From an uncultured Ruminococcus sp. (GTDB lineage: Bacteria > Bacillota > Clostridia > Oscillospirales > Acutalibacteraceae): DNA of 11,157 bases. Positions 7,096 to 11,157 of this stretch are shown here, piece after piece; the stretch's first letter is position 1, and each line of letters begins with the position of its first letter. The notes beneath the pieces were generated by a model, which saw nothing but the letters and a program-made list of their open reading frames with translations, was not told the origin of the DNA and did no database searches. The translations under genes and the position numbers were made by a program. The stretch lies in assembly GCA_946414115.1 (NCBI GenBank), contig CAMKNF010000051.1:1-11157 (forward strand), written 5' to 3'.

Positions 7096-7104
7096 ATTAT
7101 AACA
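7096..7104 (-). promoter_or_regulatory. Extended -10 promoter element of the DUF4364 gene
   Basis: Read on the - strand, this is TGTTATAAT, a perfect -10 hexamer with the TGn extension. It would start transcription about 24 bp before the ATG. The -35 position is weak (TACACT, 17 bp upstream), consistent with an extended -10 promoter. The same bases form the inverted repeat ATTATA-ACA-TATAAT (7096-7110), so a binding site overlapping the promoter is possible but AT-richness makes this weak. Confidence 0.55.
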
Positions 7105-7142
7105 TATAATAAATTAAAAGTGTATATTTTTATTCAAATTAT

Positions 7143-7171
7143 TTGACTATCCGTGTTTGTTATGATAGAAT
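7143..7171 (+). promoter_or_regulatory. Sigma-A promoter of the nfeD-slipin operon
   Basis: TTGACT (7143-7148, 5/6) and TAGAAT (7166-7171, 5/6) are separated by the ideal 17 bp. They lie just upstream of the AAAGGAG ribosome binding site (7181-7187) and ATG at 7195. The leader would be only about 17 nt. This is among the best promoter matches in the window. Confidence 0.75.
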
Positions 7172-7194
7172 TATAGCAAGAAAGGAGTAATCTT

Positions 7195-7644
7195 ATGGAA
7201 CAATATATGCCTTTCATATGGATAGGATTTGCAGTATTAATGGCTGTATGCGAAGCGTTTACATCACAGCTTGTTTCAATCTGGTTTGTGCTCGGCTCTG
7301 TGTGCGCCGCAATTACTTCAATTTTTACTGACTCTATTCCGATACAGACTTCGGTATTTCTTGTTGTTACTCTTGTTTCACTTCTTGTAACAAGACCGCT
7401 TATAAACAAGTGGAAACAAAAGAAGGGTGTAACAAGCACAAACGCAGACAGACTTATCGGAAAAATCGGAATCGTCCTTGCTGATATTGAGGACGTTCAA
7501 AAGGTCGGACAGGTAAAGGTAGAGGGTGAAATCTGGACTGCAAAGTCACAGTATGCACCGATTTCAAAAGACAGTAAAGTAAAAGTGCTCTCAATTGAGG
7601 GAGTGAAGCTCATTGTTGAGCCGACAGAAAACATAGAGGAGTAA
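7195..7644 (+). CDS. NfeD family membrane protein (short form)
   Basis: This is a 149-residue NfeD-like protein, usually encoded beside an SPFH protein and thought to assist its membrane microdomain. It has three predicted membrane helices (about 5-22, 27-46 and 50-68). A cytosolic beta-rich, OB-fold-like C-terminal domain follows (about 83-143: LIGKIGIVLADIED, then G-Q-V-K-V-E-G-E-I-W and SKVKVLSIEGVKLIV). It lacks the N-terminal ClpP-like serine protease domain of long NfeD proteins, so it belongs to the short class. The start is supported by AAAGGAG at 7-bp spacing and a good promoter. Its stop is 3 bp before the slipin start, and the slipin ribosome binding site lies in its last codons. 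The two are clearly one operon. This nfeD-SPFH pairing is well known (for example yuaF-floT and ybbJ-qmcA). Confidence 0.88.
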   Translation: MEQYMPFIWIGFAVLMAVCEAFTSQLVSIWFVLGSVCAAITSIFTDSIPIQTSVFLVVTLVSLLVTRPLINKWKQKKGVTSTNADRLIGKIGIVLADIEDVQKVGQVKVEGEIWTAKSQYAPISKDSKVKVLSIEGVKLIVEPTENIEE

Positions 7645-7647
7645 ATT

Positions 7648-8562
7648 ATGGAAGGATTCATTGGTTTAATTATTATCGGAATAATTGTTTTTATCGTGCT
7701 TCTTGTTGTAATAAGCAATATTAAAATCGTACCGCAGGCACACGCTTATGTTATTGAACGTCTTGGTGCGTATTATGCAACATGGGATACAGGACTTCAC
7801 GTAAAAATTCCGTTTATTGACAAAATCTCAAAGAAGGTTTCACTGAAGGAACAGGTTGTTGACTTCCCGCCCCAGCCCGTAATCACAAGAGATAACGTAA
7901 CAATGCAGATTGATACGGTAGTGTATTTTGAAATCACAGACCCGAAGCTCTACTGCTACGGTGTTGAGCGTCCGTTAAGCGCAATCGAAAACCTCACAGC
8001 AACAACTCTGCGTAACATTATCGGTGATTTGGAGCTTGATAATACGCTCACCTCACGTGACACAATCAACGATAAAATCAGAATTATCCTTGATGAAGCA
8101 ACAGACGCATGGGGTATCAAGGTTATTCGTGTTGAGCTTAAAAACATTCTTCCGCCCCGTGAAATTCAGGACGCAATGGAAAAGCAGATGAAGGCAGAAC
8201 GTGAACGCCGTGCAAGAATCCTTGATGCAGAGGGTGAAAAGCGCAGTCAGATTCTCGTTGCCGAGGGTATGAAGGAGTCTGCAATCCTCAAGGCAGACGC
8301 TGTTAAAGAGCAGAAAATCCGTGAGGCACAGGGTGAAGCAGAGGCTATCCTCACAGTGCAGAAGGCTAACGCAGACGCACTCCGTATGTTAAACGAAGCC
8401 GCTCCCACAGAGCGCATAATTCAGCTTAAATCTCTCGAAGCATTTGCAAAGGCGGCTGATGGCAAGGCTACAAAAATCATCATTCCGTCAGATATACAGA
8501 GCCTTGCAGGCAACGTAACAGCAATAAAAGAGCTTTGGGACAGTGAAACACCAAAGCAGTAA
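7648..8562 (+). CDS. SPFH/Band 7 (slipin, QmcA-like) membrane scaffold protein
   Basis: This 304-residue stomatin/prohibitin-type protein has an N-terminal membrane anchor (about 5-23). The SPFH domain follows (about 24-185, with IVPQAHAYVIERLG, GLHVKIPFID and the conserved R-D-N-V-T-M-Q-I-D segment). A long charged coiled coil rich in A/E/K/R (about 170-250, including MKAERERRARILDAEGEKR) probably drives oligomer formation. A short C-terminal segment ends near I-I-P-S. Such proteins form large ring or cage assemblies at the bacterial membrane and organise membrane domains; the client is unknown here. Length and layout match QmcA-type slipins rather than the longer flotillins FloT/FloA. GAGGAG (7636-7641) overlaps the nfeD stop and lies 6 bp before the ATG, implying coupling to nfeD. 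A hairpin terminator follows 18 bp after the stop. Confidence 0.92.
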   Translation: MEGFIGLIIIGIIVFIVLLVVISNIKIVPQAHAYVIERLGAYYATWDTGLHVKIPFIDKISKKVSLKEQVVDFPPQPVITRDNVTMQIDTVVYFEITDPKLYCYGVERPLSAIENLTATTLRNIIGDLELDNTLTSRDTINDKIRIILDEATDAWGIKVIRVELKNILPPREIQDAMEKQMKAERERRARILDAEGEKRSQILVAEGMKESAILKADAVKEQKIREAQGEAEAILTVQKANADALRMLNEAAPTERIIQLKSLEAFAKAADGKATKIIIPSDIQSLAGNVTAIKELWDSETPKQ

Positions 8563-8579
8563 ATCAAAATACAGCTCAC

Positions 8580-8609
8580 AGCGCAGTCTTTTGACTGCGC
8601 TTGACTTTT
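8580..8609 (+). terminator. Intrinsic terminator of the nfeD-slipin operon
   Basis: A perfect 9-bp GC-rich stem (AGCGCAGTC, 8580-8588, with GACTGCGCT, 8593-8601) encloses a TTTT loop and begins 18 bp after the slipin stop. The T-tract is interrupted (TGACTTTT), so termination may be incomplete. Confidence 0.7.
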
Positions 8610-8612
8610 AAA

Positions 8613-8627
8613 GCCGAGTGCCTCGGC
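8613..8627. other. Second small GC-rich hairpin
   Basis: GCCGAG (8613-8618) pairs with CTCGGC (8622-8627) around a 3-nt loop, 12 bp after the terminator stem. There is no T-tract, so it is not an intrinsic terminator on its own. From 8628 to 8714 I see AT-richer sequence with no gene, promoter or repeat that I can support. Confidence 0.5.
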
Positions 8628-8714
8628 GGGCAAATCGAGTGGAAAAGTCGGTTTGTTGGAAAAAATTGTAGCCCGAATTTTAAATTGATATATAGGTAAA
8701 CGTATGTTTTTAGT

Positions 8715-8880
8715 CGTAGGGACACGGCGTGCCGTGTCCGCAGTGGAAATCAAACTATACCGATTAAGCCGTATTTATAGAGAAAAACAAACTTTTCCGT
8801 AGGGGACGGCTTCCCGGACGTCCCATTCACAAAAATTGCAGTGCAATTTTTGCGTGGACACGGCACGCCGTGTCCCTACG
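8715..8880 (+). repeat. Dispersed fold-back repeat, copy B (166 bp, with terminal inverted repeats)
   Basis: Bases 8715-8824 match copy A (1335-1444) at about 88% without gaps. Copy B then continues with a tail that copy A lacks: a perfect palindrome (8830-8852) and an exact 25-nt inverted copy (8856-8880) of its own first 25 bases (8715-8739). Each terminal repeat is itself nearly palindromic: GGACACGGC and GCCGTGTCC flank a 2-bp centre at 8720-8739. A right module pairs GGGACG (8803-8808) with CGTCCC (8819-8824). The layout fits a miniature inverted-repeat element; I see no open frame, transposase or convincing target-site duplication. It fills most of the gap between the slipin terminator and the CmpB-like gene. 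Confidence 0.9.
8830..8852. other. Perfect 11-1-11 palindrome inside repeat copy B
   Basis: CAAAAATTGCA (8830-8840), a single G, and its exact reverse complement TGCAATTTTTG (8842-8852) form a 23-bp palindrome. As RNA it would fold with a slightly larger loop and end in a U-run, so it could act as a weak terminator. It is absent from copy A. Confidence 0.75.
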
Positions 8881-8955
8881 TCAACGTTGGCTATTACATC
8901 AACGCTAAATTATTTTTTATACAACCAAAATAGCATCAAAATAAAGGGGTAGGGT

Positions 8956-10443
8956 ATGTTAATTATAAATCTTCTGTGGTATTTTGTGATTTTTTCATTC
9001 TGCGGCTGGCTTATAAACGGAATAAGAACTCTCTTTGAAGAAAAAAGATTTTACAACAAGGGCTTTCTTGCTTCTCCGTTTTGTCCGTCCTACGGAGTCG
9101 GAGCGGTAATTTGCTATGTTGCATTAAATCACTTTCAATCCAATAGATTTTTTCTGTTTTTCGGCAGTTGTATAATCCTGTCGCTTGTTGTTATCCTTAT
9201 AGGATTTTTTACCGAAAAAGTACTTGGCTTCAAGCCTTGGGATTTCAGCAAAATGAAGCTCAATATCGGCAGTTATGTAACCTTGCCATACACGCTTTTG
9301 CTCGGAATAATGGGAACAATTCTTGTAGGTTTGCTGATTCCCGTTCTCAATTCCGTAATAGAGCTTATTCCGTTCCTCGTAAGCCTTATAGTCGTTCTTT
9401 CAATCTGCCTGCTCATTCTGATTGACTATGTTTTTGCGATAATCACAACCTTGAGATTACAGCACAGAATCAAAAAGCTTAACGGTGTTTCAAGCCTGCT
9501 CGGAAGCGACGTTCCGCAGGAGAAAATCGACGAGCTTGAAAGCAATTACAACAAGCTTTTTACCGAAAACATTTTACGTCGAAGGCTTGTTTCTGCATTT
9601 CCCGAGCTGAAAAACACTGCATATGTAAAGCAGATTGCCGCAAAGCTTGACGAAATCAAAACCAATAATATGAAGGAGTACACTCAGGTTTACGAAAACA
9701 AAGAAGAAGAGCCGTTTGCATTCGGTTTTTGCTTTACAAAGCTGTTTTATCTTTTTCTTTTTGGCTCAATGCTCGGAACTCTGTTTGAAACAATATGGGC
9801 GCTTTTTGCCGAGGGCCATTTTGAAGTGCGTGTCGGAATGGTTTACGGTCCGTTTATACCCGTTTACGGCGGCGGAGCTTGTTTTTTGACCGCTGTTCTG
9901 TACAAGCTGTATAAGCTGAGCGATACGCTTATTTTTGTAATCAGCGCAGTAGTCGGCGCAGGCTTTGAGTACTTCTGCTCGTGGTTTCAGGAAACGCTTT
10001 TCGGCACTGTTTCGTGGGACTACAGCAACACAGCCTTTAACCTTGACGGCAGAACAAACCTTATGTACGCTCTGATATGGGGCTTTCTCGGTCTTGTCTG
10101 GGTGCGATATCTCTATCCCTGGGCGTCAATGCTTATCGAAAAAATACCAAAACGTGCAGGCTCAATAATTACAACATTTTTGATTGTCTTTATGCTGATC
10201 AACGCTTTTATGTCAGTGTCTGCGACCTACCGCTGGACGCAGAGAACAGAAGGAGTACCTGCCTCAAACAGCTTCGACAGATACCTCGACAAGCACTTTG
10301 ACGATGATAAAATGAATTTCCTGTTCCCTCATATGAAAGACGTTGACGAAACGGGAATCACAACTTCGGGGTTGATTTCATCGGAAAGACCTTATGAAAC
10401 AAGTCCCTCCGAATATACTCTGACAACTTATCCTAAAGAGTAG
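8956..10443 (+). CDS. CmpB/COG4905-type polytopic membrane protein with two tandem domains
   Basis: This 495-residue membrane protein resembles the putative ABC-transporter permease family called CmpB (COG4905, PF06541). Substrate and mechanism are not established. The protein is an internal duplication. Half one (about 1-165) has P41-F42-C-P44-S-Y46-G47 and W95-D96-F-S98. Half two (about 254-395) has P299-F300-I-P302-V-Y304-G305 and W354-D355-Y-S357, the same motifs about 258 residues later with matching internal spacing. Several membrane helices lie in each half. A charged helical linker (about 166-252) joins them. A further helix (about 403-421) and a polar, acidic tail of about 70 residues end the protein. 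AAAGGGG lies 6 bp before the ATG. No ATPase subunit is adjacent. A promoter is not clear (TTGGCT, 18 bp, TATTTT at 8887-8916 is weak). Transport activity is inference from the family name. Confidence 0.8.
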   Translation: MLIINLLWYFVIFSFCGWLINGIRTLFEEKRFYNKGFLASPFCPSYGVGAVICYVALNHFQSNRFFLFFGSCIILSLVVILIGFFTEKVLGFKPWDFSKMKLNIGSYVTLPYTLLLGIMGTILVGLLIPVLNSVIELIPFLVSLIVVLSICLLILIDYVFAIITTLRLQHRIKKLNGVSSLLGSDVPQEKIDELESNYNKLFTENILRRRLVSAFPELKNTAYVKQIAAKLDEIKTNNMKEYTQVYENKEEEPFAFGFCFTKLFYLFLFGSMLGTLFETIWALFAEGHFEVRVGMVYGPFIPVYGGGACFLTAVLYKLYKLSDTLIFVISAVVGAGFEYFCSWFQETLFGTVSWDYSNTAFNLDGRTNLMYALIWGFLGLVWVRYLYPWASMLIEKIPKRAGSIITTFLIVFMLINAFMSVSATYRWTQRTEGVPASNSFDRYLDKHFDDDKMNFLFPHMKDVDETGITTSGLISSERPYETSPSEYTLTTYPKE

Positions 10444-10508
10444 ATTTTACTTATTAAGATAAAATTTCATGATTTGCTGTCGTTTGATAAAATAATTGGC
10501 ATATTCTA

Positions 10509-10537
10509 TTGAAATTCCGTTGTTTTTTTAATATAAT
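10509..10537 (+). promoter_or_regulatory. Sigma-A promoter of the purE operon
   Basis: TTGAAA (10509-10514, 5/6) and a perfect TATAAT (10532-10537) are 17 bp apart; a second, overlapping TATAAT follows at 10537-10542. The start would be near 10544, giving a leader of about 60 nt before purE. The upstream gap (10444-10508) holds only an AT-rich imperfect hairpin (10444-10465) with no T-tract. Confidence 0.75.
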
Positions 10538-10546
10538 ATAATAGTT

Positions 10547-10575
10547 ATCTTCGGCAGGTTTTTAGCTTGTCAGAT
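10547..10575 (+). other. Stem-loop at the 5' end of the purE leader
   Basis: ATCT (10547-10550) pairs with AGAT (10572-10575), and GGCAGG (10553-10558) with CTTGTC (10566-10571) using two G-U pairs. There is a 2-nt bulge on the 5' side and a 7-nt T-rich loop. It would sit a few nucleotides from the predicted transcript start. It is not a purine riboswitch that I recognise. It could stabilise the mRNA 5' end or be chance. Confidence 0.3.
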
Positions 10576-10603
10576 TATAAAATACACGACAAAGGAGCAT
10601 ATT

Positions 10604-11101
10604 ATGAAGAAAGTTGCAATCATAATGGGTTCAGACAGTGATTTCCCCGTAGTATCAAAGGCTGTCAAAAAGTTAAAGGAATTCGGCGTTGAGTACGAGG
10701 TTCACGTTATGAGTGCCCACAGAACGCCCGATGCGGCAATAGAGTTTTCTGCAAACGCAAAGAAAAACGGCTTTGGCGTAATCATTGCAGCCGCAGGAAT
10801 GGCTGCTCATCTTGCAGGCGTGCTTGCCGCAAAAACAACTCTTCCCGTAATCGGAATTCCCTGCAAATCCGCACAGCTTGACGGTATGGATGCACTTCTT
10901 GCAACAGTTATGATGCCCACAGGAATCCCCGTAGCAACCGTTGCTGTTGACGGTGCGGCGAATGCGGCAATTCTTGCTGTAGAAATGCTTGCACTTTCTG
11001 ATGATACTCTTGCAGAAAAGCTTGAAAATATGAAAAAAGAAATGGAAAACGGCGTTGCCGAAAAGGACAAGGCAATGCAGCTTAAGGTGGCAGAGCTTTG
11101 A
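10604..11101 (+). CDS. purE: N5-carboxyaminoimidazole ribonucleotide mutase, PurE class I
   Basis: PurE converts N5-CAIR to CAIR (4-carboxy-AIR) in de novo purine synthesis, in the cytoplasm, as an octamer in studied homologues. The 165-residue length fits a bacterial class I PurE. The phosphate-binding GSDSD is at 9-13, the conserved S-A-H-R-T-P at 37-42 includes the catalytic histidine (H39, matching E. coli H45), and the glycine/alanine-rich AAAGMAAHLAG and the segments GIPCKS, LDGMDALL and MPTGIPVATVA follow in the usual order. The start has AAAGGAG at 6-bp spacing. No purK is seen in the window. The stop overlaps the next start by 4 bp (TTGA), and the ribosome binding site for that gene lies in the last codons, so translation is probably coupled. 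The order purE-purF fits a clostridial pur cluster. Confidence 0.97.
   Translation: MKKVAIIMGSDSDFPVVSKAVKKLKEFGVEYEVHVMSAHRTPDAAIEFSANAKKNGFGVIIAAAGMAAHLAGVLAAKTTLPVIGIPCKSAQLDGMDALLATVMMPTGIPVATVAVDGAANAAILAVEMLALSDDTLAEKLENMKKEMENGVAEKDKAMQLKVAEL
11084..11100 (+). promoter_or_regulatory. Ribosome binding site deciding a TTG start for purF
   Basis: AAGGTGG at 11084-11090, within the last codons of purE, lies 7 bp before TTG 11098-11100. No ATG in the downstream reading frame lies between this TTG and the conserved D-E-C-G motif. The TTG is therefore the best start available in the window. Confidence 0.7.
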
Positions 11102-11157
11102 TTAAGAATTTTGTTGACATAGATACAAAACTTGATAAGTTTAACGATGAATGCGGC
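11098..11157 (+). CDS. purF: Amidophosphoribosyltransferase, first 20 codons (3' end outside window)
   Basis: The frame from TTG 11098 encodes 20 residues ending K-F-N-D-E-C-G at the window edge. PurF, which makes 5-phosphoribosylamine from PRPP and glutamine, carries a short propeptide ending in acidic residues. It is cleaved to expose the nucleophilic cysteine, usually in the context E-C-G-V-F-G. Here the cysteine is residue 19, implying an 18-residue propeptide, somewhat longer than the 11 residues known in B. subtilis. The 4-bp TTGA overlap with the purE stop and the well-placed AAGGTGG support a coupled start. Only 20 codons are visible, so the call rests on that motif plus the pur context; another N-terminal-cysteine amidotransferase is possible but less likely. 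Confidence 0.72.
   Translation, partial: MIKNFVDIDTKLDKFNDECG

Noticed and set aside
8421..8753. 110-codon - strand open frame spanning the slipin 3' end and the repeat
   Set aside because: It overlaps the conserved slipin frame, a terminator and a repeat, and has no recognisable domain.
10444..10603. Purine riboswitch upstream of purE
   Set aside because: I could not find the paired stems and conserved loop sequences of the purine aptamer. Only a short bulged hairpin is present.
11114..11119. Perfect TTGACA as a promoter after purE
   Set aside because: It falls inside the purF coding start, and no good -10 lies 16-18 bp downstream.

Overview
The window looks like a core chromosomal segment of a spore-forming, low- to mid-GC member of the Clostridia. 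Ruminococcaceae/Oscillospirales is my best guess. The signs are strong AAAGGAG-type ribosome binding sites, a BofA-family sporulation protein, a DUF4364 protein, a clostridial-type second type II topoisomerase, and short GC-rich fold-back repeats of a kind I associate with this group. The taxonomy is inference; there is no rRNA gene here. Coding density is high and all but one gene are on the + strand.

Layout: (1) the 3' two thirds of uvrB (1-1302). (2) A 110-bp repeat copy (1335-1444) whose right end may donate the -35 box of the next operon. (3) A two-gene operon for a ParE/GyrB-like and a ParC/GyrA-like subunit (1483-5722), both divergent from textbook gyrase and topoisomerase IV. (4) secG (5857-6111) with a clean intrinsic terminator, followed by a small bofA-like gene (6200-6460). 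(5) A DUF4364 gene on the - strand (6463-7065), converging on bofA and divergent from (6) an nfeD-SPFH/slipin membrane operon (7195-8562). (7) A 393-bp non-coding stretch with a terminator, a second small hairpin and a 166-bp fold-back repeat (8715-8880) that is about 88% identical to the first repeat over 110 bp. (8) A 495-residue membrane protein that is an internal tandem duplication of a CmpB/COG4905-type domain (8956-10443). (9) purE with its own promoter (10604-11101), translationally coupled through a TTGA overlap to the first 20 codons of a probable purF (11098-end).

The genes form separate small transcription units: DNA repair (uvrB), topology (topoisomerase pair), secretion (secG), sporulation (bofA), membrane microdomain (nfeD-slipin) and purine synthesis (purEF). 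I see no phage, plasmid, defence, CRISPR or tRNA/rRNA content. I do not see a convincing new multi-gene system. The items most worth a second look are the repeat family, its possible role as a promoter donor, the divergent topoisomerase pair, the duplicated CmpB protein, and a possible sporulation-sigma promoter whose start would fall inside the secG terminator.
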